Shown here one piece after another: positions 46,801 to 59,869 of a stretch of DNA of 64,000 bases (within the stretch, counting starts at the first letter, position 1; each line of letters begins with the position of its first letter). Made by a program: the position numbers and the translations under genes. The notes under the pieces are model-generated. The model was not told where the DNA came from. It made no database searches and was given only the letters and a program-made list of their open reading frames with translations. Source of the DNA: Gossypium raimondii (taxonomy: Eukaryota; Streptophyta; Magnoliopsida; Malvales; Malvaceae); contig NC_068567.1 in assembly GCF_025698545.1 (NCBI RefSeq), positions 59,153,371-59,217,370 on the forward strand, given 5' to 3'.

Positions 46801-49137
46801 AAACTTTCCCCTTGTAACTGTTTATTTACCTAATAAAGAAATGGATTTAACATCAGCACATAAGGATAGAGCTTAGAACTGAAAATAACAAGTGCAAAAA
46901 ACATTGTATCTAACATTCTAATGCAACCGAGAACAATGTTGTCAAAGGGCCAAGGCATATGCAACACGCTAAGACCCCTACATCGCTTGAGGCATAAGCC
47001 GCAAAAATTCTTAGGTTAGACTATATTACCTTTTTTATTATTTATGAAGACTAGATAATGGGTATTTTTTTCTTTTTACCTCTTAAATAAAAGCTAATAA
47101 TTCCTTTTTTAAAAGGTAGAAACCCAAGTTGCATTTTATTTAGGTGTGCCTTTCTGGGGCATTAAATTTCAGAAAGAAAAAATCCCTCGCCTCATTTGGA
47201 GGCTCTTTGAGGCACGAACTGGTACATGAGCTGTGCCTTAGCAATTAGGCTCTTGCCCTGACAACATCACTTGTGACTTTGACCTAAAAAAGAAAAACTA
47301 TCTAGAAGAAATAATCTATACTGTTGACAGCTTCGTGGAATCCATGCCTGGGTGGCAATGATCATTTTTACAAAAAGAAAAACTAACCTCGATCTGACTC
47401 CCCTCAATAGAGTAAACATGGATGTTGAAATAATCATTATGGTAAAAATATATATATACACATAACAGATAAGATCCATATGCCTGTAACAATATGATAA
47501 TCTACTACAACACCAGGTATTCAATATTCATTTCATATATAATGTATTCATAAAATGAAAATGAAAGCAACATGCAAATTTTAAACAAATATGTAAGACA
47601 ATTATCATGTAAGATTACAGTGACAATTATCATGTAAGATTACAGTTTCTCTCAGAATCAAAGAAAAAAAAAATATTACCGTTTCTCCAGGCTCAAGCAC
47701 ATTGGCAATACGTCTCTTTATTATCCCAATGTCTTGGGCAGAAAGATCCTGTGCAACAACTTCATTATCTTCACCATTTGTTGTAGTAAATGCTTTTCCC
47801 GTATATTGTACATCAGCTTCAACACTATCAAACCACGCATCCTACAATAAATCCATGGGGCTGTCAATAGCAGTGCTGATATTCTATAGAGAAGCTCCAG
47901 GTCAATGCAATGCTTTACCTTGATTCCATTGTTATTGACATATTCAACAAAGTTTCCATCTGCATCAAAGTATCCTTCTTCTCTTTCTTTGTCTAGATTG
48001 AAAGGTTCTATTTGAATTCCATCGTCGATGAAGTTCTCATTATCCTACCAAAAGAAATTCCCATCATTGCCTATCTTTTCCCCTGAACCAATAAATGAGG
48101 AATCTGGCAGTCATCTTGACTGCAGAAAGGCTGCCAGTTCAGGAAAGAAGCATCCTAAAGTTATAAACTCACTCAATAACAGAATCACAACTGCTGTATC
48201 AAAGCTCAGAGTGGCACTGAAGATTGTACAAGCCAACAACACACCAAAACTCCAGCAAAATGAAATGATAAACTGCATTTTTGCATTAGAAATGAAATAA
48301 AACTACCCATGTTCTCTTCCATTACATAGTTGGCTATTTTGGATAGGCTAAGCATACTTTGCATGGACCAGCGTATAAGCCAAGCCATTTTGAGTTTAAT
48401 TATATTTGGCTGCAATCCCTTATTGTCATTCCAAGTGGCAGATTAGTTTTGAATCTTCAAAATTTTGGAATAAATTTTCAATTATCCAAAAAGAAAAAAA
48501 ATGAAACACCCTTTTAGAATTTATTAGTGCGGACACATTAGGTAGAAAAGAAACTATAGTACCTAATTGGCAGAAGGACCAATCATAAAACTGGATGAGA
48601 ATGCAAAGAAGCATCTATCTGGAAGCTAAATCGTATAAGATATGTGCACATCATCTGCTTCTAGAGTTTAGACATTTAGCGTAAATTAGCATTAATTCAC
48701 AAAAGACTGACTGCAGAATTAACATCATACTGTCAAGTCATACATTGAAGCTAGGACAGACTAACAGCATGGGAAACTAACCTCATAGGCAACTTCAGCT
48801 AAGGTGATATCATTAAGCATTCCACGTCCATCTTCGGTGAATAATTCAGTAGTAATTTGATTGCGGCGCTTGGAACGCTCCTTAGCAGCGAGACGGGGAT
48901 CTTGCAAGTTACCAGAACCGTCTTCAACATCAACTCGGTTCACTGCTTCTTCTCCAGGCTTTACCTTCTTTCCCTTGGGAAACCTAATCCTCTTCAGCCT
49001 GTAAATAAAAAAAATGATTGAACTCTAAAATTAAAACAATAGACATAATTCTTGAAAAAGAACAGAATTGTATTTGATCCTAACTTTCTCAAAAGGAGAT
49101 GAATTTATGAAACCATCAAGACTTAAATTTTCCAAAG

Positions 49138-49208
<71 letters not shown>

Positions 49209-49405
49209 ATAGCAGACATAAAAGAGAAAAAAAATTTATAGAATTAAGGAGCTGAAACAATTGCATCAATACTTTGAGATGTAAAATATTCGTTTTCAAG
49301 GTAAAAGAGAGAGGGCGAAGCAGAGAAGTACGCGGGAGGTTTGTTGGAATCGTCATCATCGAAGAGATGGCGCTTGAGATGAGAGCGCGGTGGTTTTTCT
49401 TCCAT
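43842..49405 (-). CDS. CD2BP2/LIN1-like protein (U5 snRNP 52K homologue)
   Basis: Homologue of CD2BP2, yeast Lin1, a nuclear component of the U5 snRNP and so of pre-mRNA splicing. Ten exons on the minus strand: 49405-49332, 48998-48782, 48044-47919, 47841-47680, 46771-46642, 46197-46156, 45678-45364, 45252-45210, 44517-44440, 43908-43842. All borders are GT-AG and frames join, giving 417 residues. Blocks in order: basic IRFPKGKKVKPG; LQDPRLAAKERSKRRNQITTELF; EEGYFDADGNFVEYV; IIKRRIANVLEPGETVLQAL; SAETKRVFDQLTEDAMKLM; a variable acidic linker with GYDMFADDEDDE; then a C-terminal aromatic module (DYVYDESSGYYYSSTLGCYY, GLYGSAASGQWYSFNE) of the OCRE type, ending EVASATN. Intron 1 contains a TA/GA microsatellite. 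It looks fully intact. Weakest calls: the short exon 8 and the last splice. Confidence 0.92.
49139..49204. repeat. Compound (AT)n(AG)n microsatellite in intron 1 of the CD2BP2-like gene
   Basis: About 18 AT units run directly into about 14 AG units; in the transcript this is (CU)n(AU)n, a polypyrimidine/AU tract. Confidence 0.95.
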
Positions 49406-49529
49406 CTTTGCAAATTCTCAGGTCCTACCTTCAACTGAAAATGAAAATTTTGATTTCTAATGAGAAAACTGTCAACAATAGCAATGGAAAACTAGACACA
49501 AGAGGAAGAGACGTTGAAGAGAATAATGA

Positions 49530-52500
49530 AATGGGGAGTGGAGCGGATCAAGCCTTTGTGGTTTAGCCCAATTAATGGCTCAAGGCTGCTTGGTTCAAGA
49601 AATCTCCTAGTGGGAGGTTTCAAAATGACATTATTAAAAATAGTATATCAAGATTTTATTATCACTTTTTCTTTTTTGGGGGGGAATATTACTCTTATAT
49701 CAAATTTAATTTCCAATTTTTACCATTTTATCCTTAAATTGTACATTTATCTCCTTAATTAATATATGCAATGTAATTCTTTTAAAGTTTATTTCTTTAA
49801 TTAATACTAGATTATGACTTAATAAAAAAACAAAAGTGAAAATATATTTATAAAAGATTTTATACTAAAATTAAATGAAATTTTGGTCCACATGGTTATA
49901 TTAAAATTTAAAGGTAACAATGTGTAGTAGGGTCAAACCCTAACCAAATCTCATATGAAACAACAATTTTATTTATTATTAATTTAGGAAAAATAACATT
50001 TGTTGATTGTATTGCAGTTTGTCAATTATATAATTATTATAAGATTTTTCATTATATTTTTGATACAATAATGATTCTGACAAACAATTCTTGGCAACAA
50101 AAAGGTATGTTTATAATTAACTTTCACTCTCAATATATTCGATTTAGTGAAATATTCTCTTCAATAATTTTCACAGACTTTATTTATAATTAATTTTACA
50201 TTCAATGCACAAGACAACAAACATGTGAATAAAGTCAATTTAACAAGAGAAACTCCTAAATAACTTTACATTCAATGAAAAAGACAACAAAAACTCATAT
50301 TCCAATCAAACGAATAATAATCTGAATTCTCTAATTTTTTATAAATATTTGCTGTTCTTCCCTTGCCCAAGGTTTGTGCTTGATGATTTATAGCAGATTT
50401 CTTGCTTCTTGAATATATCCGTATCCCAAGGTAGTTATCGGTGCTTACCATTAGGGCCCTTGCAATGGTATGGACTCCCCGGTTTGAGGCGAGCATATTG
50501 ACAATGATGAGATGAGATTATTGAGTTGTGGTGCCTATCTCGGTTTTTTTGTTTCATTGTTTTCTGAACTCCAGCATTATGAATTGCATTTGCTTTGCAA
50601 TGTTTTCATCCCTTCTCTTCCATTAGAACAAAGAAAGTGGTTAATTGTCCATTTCCGGACTTAGTCAAGGTCTACCATCAGACATGTATCATTATCATTT
50701 GGCCAAGTGCCAAAATAAGAGGGTATATGATTTTTAATATGCACAAGCAAATGCTGGATGGAAATCAGGGTAGTGTCAGATCCGAAAGCATCCAGCAATG
50801 CAGCAGAGCCATGTACCATCTCACAATCACCAGGAAGAAACATCTGATGGGCGAAAATTTACTCATCCACTGAAATCTAATTTATCTTCAATTACGTCAC
50901 CTCACATTGAAAATGTCTGCTATTTCATTCAATGACAAACAAAAATTCATGCACACCAACATAACACAAAGTATAAGTTCATGCCAGAACCCTCAGCTAA
51001 AACAGGGCAACCACAAGTTAAAATTCAAAACTACTTAAGCACTTAATACTGTGGAAGTCAAATCAATGTCATGTCAAGAGCAAATTAAGTAGTCAGTAGT
51101 AACAATATTGCTAGGCCATCGAAAAAATTATCAGAAATGAACAGGGAGATCCAAGAAAGCAAAACACAGATCAGAGCAATCAAAATTTTCATTGGAATAT
51201 AAGTAGATGATACATGCAACAGATACCAGCAGTGATCAAAGGAAATAACATAGCGTGATGTATCAGCACAAAACTGCAATGGCATCCAGTCTATTCATCT
51301 TTCAACATGCTTAGCCACCAAGGTATGCATGCCTAAAATTTTCAGTTCTTTCATTCTTTAAGCATCTAAAGCAAACTCAGAGCACAAGGGCGAGCTTGTA
51401 GTCCTATGAGTAAAATTAGAATAAGGAAATCACTATAATAGCAAAGGAACTTCAAACAGGGAAAGATAATAAAACTTGACCAAACATGTGATAAGGGGGC
51501 AGCATATCATATCCATTTCAACACCGAGGTATTAAAACTGACACGATCCTGCAGGAATTGCAGCAACAGCCAGCCACAAGCAAACAAGGTAGAAAGCTAG
51601 GCAACTGCTAAAACCATTTTCAACATGATCCAACAAGGCAGCAACAGTCTGGTACAGGTTATTAATTTGTACTCAGTGGTTATCCACAAGCCATATGTAT
51701 CATACAACAGAATTGGCACAGCAACCACTTCCCAGCTACAATCACGGTCAAAGTTGCTACAACTCAAAACATTAAGGAAGAGGGAGCGGTTAACATGATT
51801 AATGGAATACAACAATCAAACAATTAAATAAGAACAAGTTATTTTGTTCAATTAATGCAACTACAAGGTTTAGACCAGACATTACATTTTTATTTTTAGC
51901 AACCACATCAGGTCTAATGCCAGAGAGCTCATCAAACACAGCATTCCACAGGTCAAAAAATCATCTTGGGTCCTTTAATATCATCACAGCAACTAAACCT
52001 CAGAGCCAATATTTAGAAATCAGAAGACCCAAGGATAATCAGATGCAAAAATCAGGAACCAGAGAGGGCCAAAGCTTTCTGGAAACCAAGACATGACTAT
52101 AGCTCTTACCAATCACCATATCTTTCAGTTAAAAATAGTTAACAAACAGTCCCTGCAATCAGCATACTGCAATAACCCAGCATCACAATCACGACCATTC
52201 ATCTATAGATAAAAACAGCACGAACAGCAACATCAACATCATGTCCATTTGCCCAACTCACTCTTTCCCCGAACATTGCTATAAAAGCAAACAGGCGATT
52301 GGAGATGAATCAGCATTTTTAGAAAATAAAAATAAAAAATAAAAGAATTTTAAAAACCATTGCATAATGGGGCCCCATCAGTTAATCAGAGAAACAAATA
52401 CCACACAAAACCAGAGCAAAATATAACATCTAAAGATAGAGCAAAGTAAGATGACAGACTTGCGTCACAGAATCTTTGATGAGTACTGAAACATCAAGCT

Positions 52501-52590
52501 ACAAACTACACAACTTAACTAATTGAGACAAAAGGTTCAGGCAGTCAATAAAACAACAAAAAACCCAGTCCTACCAACACTAGAAAACAA
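49530..52590. other. Intergenic; far end may include the SC35 3' UTR
   Basis: No coding exons recognised. Base composition becomes less AT-rich between about 50500 and 52600, and the minus-strand sequence of 52440-52690 reads like a plant 3' UTR, so the SC35 transcript could extend here with UTR introns. The small open frames in this interval have no family resemblance. Confidence 0.45.
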
Positions 52591-52847
52591 ATGATATTTG
52601 AATGTCCTCAACATTAACAAAATAGCGACAGGAGTCATGCTAAGCCAAGTCTCCAGGAATTCCAATGCCATCAGCAAGATCATTCCTACAAAATACAAAA
52701 ACAAACACAAAATCAAAGAGTCAAAAGTCAAAATCACAGGTTGTATGAAGAAATTTACCCAAAAAAGAAAGATTGAAAAGCAAACAAAAAAAAAAGACAA
52801 ATGAGAGTAAATGAGATGGGGGGAAAACTCACATTGATCTATGAGTT

Positions 52848-54882
52848 TCAAGAAGATGGGCTCCGTGAATCAGCAGGGCGGCCTTGCGGTGAAACACTCC
52901 GAGGACTTGGAGACCGTCCATCACGGCTCCGTCTACTAGGACTTTCACCCCTAGGGGGAGATGTCTTACGTGGGGAAGGACTCTTCTGAGGACTAGGGCT
53001 ACGCCGAGCAGGAGAAGCACTGAAATACAGAAGTATCAGAATGAGGTAACTAAAGAATGGGAGGAAAATAGACGAAACCGAACATCATGAATTGCAAAGC
53101 ATAAACCTCATTGATCGACTTCTACTTCGCCTATCATCATCGTAACGACCTCTTCCTCGGCCTTTAGAATGGACAGGACTAGCACTACGGCTCCTGCTTC
53201 GACGCCGAGAATCTCTGTCTTTCCCACGATATCGATCACGTTCATATCTGTCATAACTTCTACTTCGACTTCTTCTTCTATAATCCTTATCTTTATAATG
53301 GTCATCCCGGTGCCTGAACATATCAAATGCAGCAAACATCACATGTCCACAAAACCATAAAAAGATAAAATCAACCCATTTGGCATCACATATCCAACCA
53401 AGGCAATACTGGAGTTACTCTGACAAATCAATTAGGATAAAGAAATCTAATATCGAATTGTCAAGAAATAAATAACCAATAAACCACAGTTACTGCATTC
53501 AGATATTCATGTGGGAACAGGCAGATAACCATCGACTTATCTTAAAAGTACTACCGCATAGCACCATCATCTTCACGCCACTATTAATCTCAAGTGCTTC
53601 CGTTGGTAAGGAAAAGAAAAAGCATACGTGAAAAATCCACATGGTTATCCCTTCATTTATATCTCTCACAATTTATTCAGAAAAGTAGGCACAAGAAGAA
53701 AACGCTACCTATCAAGCAAAACGAGTACAAACAAAAGTTGTCAAAGAAGAAAAAGAATGCACATAACAACTTACCTTCTGCGAGGACTGCGGCTTCTTGA
53801 CTTTGGAAATGATTCAATAATCCTTCCTTTCTGACTGCAAGGGAAATCAGTGAAATACATGAATCTCACTACACAATTAAAGACCCAAAGATAAAATACT
53901 AGGGATATGAAAATACTGCAAGGATAATGAGATATCCACACAAAAGAAATTAAATAAAAAATGCCAGATATAGCCGCAAATTATAAATCAGCATGCCAAA
54001 CAAGCCTTTCAAACTTCCATTGTAGATGCTAATTTGTTGATCACCAATACAAATTACTAAAGCAAGCGGACATTTTCCCTGTTAAAGCAAAACAATAAGG
54101 CGTTTTCCTTTGTAAAATACTTTCTTAGACGAGCCAAATTGACATTTTTATCAAATAATTTCTTACACTGCATACATCCTCTCTACAATATACTTAAAAT
54201 ATGTTCCAGTGAAAGAAGAAATATATATGAATCACAACTAGCAAACAACTTACATTCTCTCTGCATTAGGCCCATATTTTGCAAACTGAACAGTTATCTC
54301 CCGACCATCAACAACTCTCCCTAAAAGAAGAGTAAATGTCATAATATATCATGTGAGTTACCTACGTAATTAATACAACACCGCATTTAATACATATAAA
54401 GAGCTAACATAAAAGACAGACAGACAGAGCGTAAACGAGTAGAAGAAATGTACCATCGAGCCTATCTACAGCTTTCTGAGCCTCATCGGCATACTTGTAG
54501 CGCACAAATGCAAAGCCTCGAGAATCACCAGTCCTACCATCAAGCGAACAAAAATATTATTCTATAAATTCACAACAACCAAAAGGAACGAAAAAGAAAG
54601 AGAAAAAGAACCTTCGATCTTTGGGAATGAAGATGTCGACGACCTTCCCGTACTTGTCGAAGAGCGGAAACAAATCATCAGCAGTCGTGCCTAAACAAAT
54701 TCAAACCAAATTAAAGGTTTTAGCCACAGTATAAATAAACCGCCAGCAGTCGTGCCTAAATAATTTGAAACGAACGGACGAGAGACGAGGAGAGAAAGAA
54801 GCTTACGGAAGGTAATGTTGAGGACGAGAAGGGAGTAGGTGTCGGTGATGTCGGGCGGGCCTGACCTTCCGAAGTGAGACAT
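52848..54882 (-). CDS. SC35: SR splicing factor SC35
   Basis: Nuclear serine/arginine-rich splicing factor (SRSF2 type), which binds exonic enhancers. Seven coding exons on the minus strand: 54882-54807, 54690-54612, 54533-54454, 54320-54254, 53834-53775, 53313-53107, 53019-52848; GT-AG borders and consistent phases, giving 246 residues. The start MSHFGRSGPPDITDTYSLLV is that of plant SC35. The RRM (about 16-94) has RNP2 LLVLNI and RNP1 RGFAFVRY, with KYGKVVDIFIPKDRR between them and VVDGREITVQFAKYGPNAE after. The RS region follows: PKSRSRSPRR, then YRRRSRSRSYDRYERDRY, then RRRSRSRSASPVHSKGRG, ending RPADSRSPSS. A GTGAGT just after the stop (near 52832) suggests a 3' UTR intron, a common route to regulated SR transcripts. 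Intact. Confidence 0.95.
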
Positions 54883-54999
54883 TATCGCGATTGAGAGGAA
54901 AAAAAAGATGAAGAAAAGAAAGTTTAGGGTTAGGGTTTGCTTGCGGAAGCTAAAATCAAGAGGCGAAGAGAAAAAGGATAACGATGTAACGATGTAACG

Positions 55000-56315
55000 T
55001 TGTGGGTATTATAGACTTTTGCGCTGTGAACAACGCTCTTGCTGTAAATAATTACAATTATACGACCTATTTTCTAATTTATAATTTGATTTGGAGGTTA
55101 AATTCTGATTTTGGTCCCTTTATGATGCTCGAAATTAGATTTTAGTCCATATATTTTAATTGTCCCATTATTTTCCCCACTTTAACTAATCATGTAAACA
55201 TGAAATTTTATCTCATTGAATCTTCATTTTAACTAGTCAAACCACCTTATATATTTTGAATAATTCATAAGATTATAAGAAAAATCAAATTATACCAAAT
55301 TTAGGTGTATATATTAAATATTAAATTATATCAAAATAAACTTGAAATTATCATTACTCCAAGTATTTCAATTTAGTCCATTTTCTCTCTTGAGCTTGTG
55401 AGGCTTTAGGTAGACTAATTTCTAATGCATATTCGTTCCATGTGATTTTAAGCAATTAATTCTTAATTAGTTTTAAATAACGAATTATTAATTAGGGTTA
55501 CCTATGATAATGATAGTTTATTTTAGTTTTAATACTATACAATTTTAGAAATATATAAGAAAGTAAACTAGGAAAGCAACATGCAACAATTTTAATAATA
55601 ATTCATGATAGATACGGAAAATATTTACAATTAAAATAATGTTTGATAAAAATTATATATAAATTACAAATAAAATTATACATAAAAATATATACAAATT
55701 CATTAGAAAAAAACATACGTAATCATATACATAATTAAAAATATCCATAAAAGTGTACATAAAATACATATAACAATATACAAATAATATTAGTAAATAA
55801 TACATAATAATATACATTGGGTTGTGCATAAATGTATAAAAAATACATAAATATATGCATAAAATAATATTAGCCTCAAGAAATTCATAAAAATATACAT
55901 AAAATTATCATGTTTATTATCCTACTTGGGAAAACTGTTACTGCTCATTCCATGACTTCTTATAACAAAACTGTTTCTCTACTTAAGTTATCAATTTGGG
56001 TTGTGAATAGGTTTTGTTTGTGCTGAGTTAAATCCACTTGAGTGTGATATATTTGACAAAACACGAAGCATGGTTCGACTAAGATTTTAAATACTCCTAA
56101 TCAAATTGCTTGAGGTGATTGGACAAACATGAAAGTCTTATTAGCTCTCATGATTAAAATATTATTTTTTAATGATAAATATCAGGTTTATTCAAGGGAC
56201 TTTTTTTAGGTCTTTTTATCTCTTTAACTGCTCCAATTAACAAGTTTTAAGTGAAGACAATGTTTATCTTTTGAGAGAGTTTTGGTGTTGTTAAAAAATT
56301 GATTTATGATGATAT
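55000..56315. other. AT-rich intergenic DNA
   Basis: No gene. From about 55600 to 55960 the sequence is a loose reiteration of AAATATACATAAAA/TACATAATAATATAC-type units. Confidence 0.5.
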
Positions 56316-56318
56316 TTA

Positions 56319-56468
56319 GGGTGGGTTTGGATGGGTGATTGGGTGCGGTGCGGTGCGTTTAGCTTACTTTGTGTCTCACGCTACAGTATCATTACAGTAT
56401 CTAATCTCACCGCCACTGCTGTTTTTACACTAACCGCAGGTAAATGCATCGCCCATCCAAACTCACCC
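56319..56468. mobile_element. Short Tourist-like MITE with TTA duplication
   Basis: 150 bp. The ends are GGGTGGGTTTGGATGGGTGA and, inverted, GGGTGAGTTTGGATGGGCGA. TTA flanks both sides (56316-56318, 56469-56471). The left interior contains a GGTGC triplication (GGGTGCGGTGCGGTGCGTTT), paired with CGCACC-like motifs on the other side. Compact, with little decay, so probably fairly young. Confidence 0.85.
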
Positions 56469-56479
56469 TTAGTTGATAA

Positions 56480-57018
56480 ATACTCATGATCATTAATGGG
56501 GTAATTTCAATTTTTAAACTTGGGTGGGTGATTTGTGATAACTGAGATCGATATTGGGGTTGCAATTAGTTGTTTATGTTAGGGTGGATTGAGCTTAAGC
56601 CAAGACTCCGCAGATGTAAAACCCTTGTGTTTGAATTGCGTTAACAAATACAGGTTGTATCAATTATTTTTTGTTCTTATTTTTTACATTATATGTTTTT
56701 GTTCTAATTGTCGTTACAACGAATATTAAGCAAAAATAAGTTATCATATTTGTAGGCTAATTATTTTTCAGCGTTAAAACTAAAAAGATTTTAAAGATAA
56801 TATAGTACATTCATAAACAACACTCATCTTTTAACCCGTATCAAACACAAAATAAGAAAAGCAATAAATATCACAATTTTTACAACTAAACACCTTGATA
56901 CGATAAAATCTATCTTTCATCCATCTTTTAATACTTAAGTAATTTAATACATCAATCCTCTTTTACATTCGCTGTACCAAACAAGGTGTAAGGGCTTATG
57001 GTGTTATAAAGATGAAGG
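56480..57018. other. Intergenic, no gene seen
   Basis: AT-rich sequence between the short MITE and the Mutator-like element; no coding pattern. Confidence 0.5.
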
Positions 57019-57027
57019 TGAAGATTG

Positions 57028-57240
57028 GGGTTTTTTAGCAAAATATTATAAGAAAAATGAAATATTACCAAAATATAATAACTTTTTTTTATTTATCAAA
57101 ATAAAACTTTTTTTATTTACGAAAATATATAAAAAAAAACTGCAAAAAGCCTGTAAAAAGCTGGAAAAGCGGGTCAGGCCAATGCCATTGGCGGCACCAA
57201 TGGCGCCAATGCCATTGGCGGCACCAATGGTGCAATTTTA
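57028..57240. repeat. Left terminal inverted repeat of the Mutator-like element
   Basis: Pairs with 61275-61490. The outer part is AT-rich (AAAATATTAT motifs), the inner part GC-rich: GCCAATGCCATTGGCGGCACC occurs twice in direct repeat (about 57178 and 57207), each holding the palindrome GCCAATGCCATTGGC. Confidence 0.8.
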
Positions 57241-57985
57241 ATTGGCGGCACTCTCGTATTATAAGTACCAGCTCTATCCAGCTAAAGGGAGAAAAATCAG
57301 AAGCAGAAAAAAAAAAGGAGAGCCGCGGAAAAGAAGAGAAAAAGAAGGTATTTTTTAAAAAATAATTGATTATATTGTTGTTATTGTTTTGTATATTTTG
57401 TAATATTTTTTGTTTTAGTTTAGTTATTAAGATAAAACTCAAATTGATAGTTTTAGTTAGTATTACTATTATTATTTATTGTTTTTGTTAGTATTAAGAT
57501 GTAACTTAGTAGCATTATTGTAAGTAAAAAACTAGTATTATTATTATGGTTAGTTATTATTTTATTTACCAAAATAAACTAGTTAGTAAAACACTAGTAT
57601 TATTATTCTAGTTAATTAGTTAATATTTCTAGTAAAACCTTAATTATTAATTTTAGTGTATATTATTTTGAGTATAAAATTTTTTGACCTAATGTTGACA
57701 AATTTTTTGTATATTGTTATAAAAGTATAATTCATTTGAAATAATTTTATTATTCCGCTTATGCTTATGCTTAAATTATATCCAAATTGTATCCAAATTA
57801 AGTTATAAAATACCATGTGCGCATTTGAAATTATTAAAATTATATCGACAATAGAGGCATTTATAATTGGATTCAGCTTTAATATAATGAAAAAATAGAA
57901 TAATTAAATCTATACAACAAATTTCAGAAGTAAGCAAATATTAAATTAGAAATATTAAATTTATACAAAAAGTGCCCTAAAACCC

Positions 57986-59856
57986 CTAAAATTGATGGTT
58001 CGATGGTGTTGTCCTAGGGGTATACCTATTTGGAGGTCGACGATCACGTTCTGAGCGACGACCAACTTCATAGTTCGGCGCAAGTGGGGGTGTGGCAAAC
58101 GTAGAGGAAAAATCATCATTCGCCACCGACAAACTTGATCCGGAATGAGTTCCATGATGCTGTGGATACGGATCGAACGGGTCAGGCATGCCGTACTGCG
58201 GCGGGTGGTTTCCGAATAGTTCAAATTCGTAGGCATATTCTGTCGATTGCGCAGCGTACATCGCCACCGGATCCGGATCCATCGGGCCTTCAAGTTGCTG
58301 CACGTGCGGGAGGATTATAGTCAACTGCCCTCCAAGTAGATATGACTTCCTGCAACTAGAGTACCATCGTATATACTCTAATGATGGTTGCAGGTCGGTA
58401 GCCGGATCCATCTGAGGCTTTCGGCACAATCGGTCGTTCCATAGTGCAACAAATTTCCGGTGTTTAATTCCCCAATCCATTTGAAATTTTCCTCTTTTAT
58501 TCATGTCGTGAACTTCCCCCAGTTGGCATGGCGGATTCGGGATAGGTTGGATGCAGCCAAACTGCCGTAGCACCCGATCTCCGTTATACCACTCGACTAC
58601 GTTGAAATTGATAATTGGTGCGTTAGTGCACCATATGTGGGAATCAACGTACACGGACGAGGGTACAACATTTGTGATTTCCGGTCGACGGTATGGCATC
58701 CATATAAATTGCATGATTAATAACATTGTAACGAGTTAGTGCCACAACGTCTGAGTAAGATATAGAAATAGAATATATGTCATGAATATTAGAATAGCAT
58801 CTTACCCCATCCCGGGCATGCTGTTCAATCATTAGGCGATATATCGGGACATCATACGACTTCCCGATGCCTGGACGAGCAGTCCACCTACAAAAAATAA
58901 TATAGGGTTTAGGGTTGGTAACATTATTCAATATATTATGACTACAAAATAATGACAATTTATACTTTATCACCTGAGTGGCAGTGGATACAGATATAGT
59001 TGGTGACTAACGGATGCCAAAAACGGCATCCGATAAAGTGCCCAGGACTGCAGCAGTATGAGGCATCCGCCGATGTCATGGACTTTCGGCTTTGTCGCCC
59101 GACAAAGCTCCCGGTACAACATTGCCAGAACGGCGGAACCCCAGCTGTACGATCTAGCAGTGGACAAATTAGCTAATAGGGGCAAGTACATCAAATGCAC
59201 ACTATCGCCGTTTGCATCAGGCATGAGTACTGCCCCTATCATATGCATGATGTACGCTCGAGCAGCGCACATCAACTCACCTTCACTGGCATTCGCTGAT
59301 AATTGTCCAATTTTGGCTTTCAGCCATGTAAATTTTAAGCCGGAAAAATACGACTCACCATCCTCTGGCGAGTCATCAAGGAGCTGATAACAAAGCGCAG
59401 CCGGATCCGTGAATGAAGATACTCCCGTTACGGGACTCCCGTCAATTGGAAGCCCAAGCTGCAATGCAACATCCTCCAATGTCACCGTGCACTCCCCGCA
59501 CGGAAGATGAAAAGTGTGGGTCTCCGGGCGCCACCGCTCCACTAGCGCAGATAATATATCAAAGTGCAAGTCAGAGGACCGAATCAATGCTACTGACCCA
59601 AATCCGGCTAGCTCCAAATATGACATCAATCGTGCATCCGAAGCTATCCTTAAAACACTCACACGGCCCCTTAATACTCGAAACGAGTCCTGATAGTGTT
59701 AAATTACAGCAAAATTATTACGATAACATAATTTATTTGTATATACTGCGTATTTTATTTTTAAATAAATAGAAATCGTGATTAACAAATAATAAATCAT
59801 ACCTAGTTATTAGCCGCATCAGATATGTGTTCATCGTTTCCAATCACTCGAGCCAT
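57986..59856 (-). pseudogene. Plant mobile domain (MAIN/MAIL-like, 'PP7 long form homologue') gene, broken
   Basis: PMD proteins occur in hosts (MAIN, MAIL1 in silencing and genome stability) and in transposons. Minus-strand exons: 59856-59803 (MARVIGNDEHISDAANN), 59689-58974, 58887-58806, and about 58708-57986. The core has all family landmarks: YLELAGFGSVALI, LSALVERWRPETHTFHLPCG, TVTLEDVALQLGLPIDG, AYIMHMIGAVLMPD, RSYSWGSAVLAMLYRELCRA, GCLILLQSWALYRMP. The last exon continues FIWMPYRRPE, DRVLRQFGCIQPIP, and ends in an RG/P-rich tail. Two lesions appear. The last codon of exon 1 is TAG, directly before the GT donor, where CAG would be expected. The last exon has no AG acceptor at the conserved join (TGCAA before TTTATATGG); the next upstream AG brings in a stop. 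The gene is therefore probably inactive, unless translation starts at the internal ATG in MSYLELAGF and cryptic splicing is used. It fills most of the Mutator-like element. Confidence 0.88.
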
Positions 59857-59869
59857 TGCGATGCCTGCA

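Noticed and set aside
53085-53360. Alternative frames across the RS-domain exon of SC35
   Set aside because: Arg/Ser codon repetition opens several frames; only the one continuous with the RRM exons is conserved.
59662-59662. Start of the PMD protein at 59662
   Set aside because: That codon is GTG and family similarity continues upstream (DSFRVLRGR), so it is internal to an exon.
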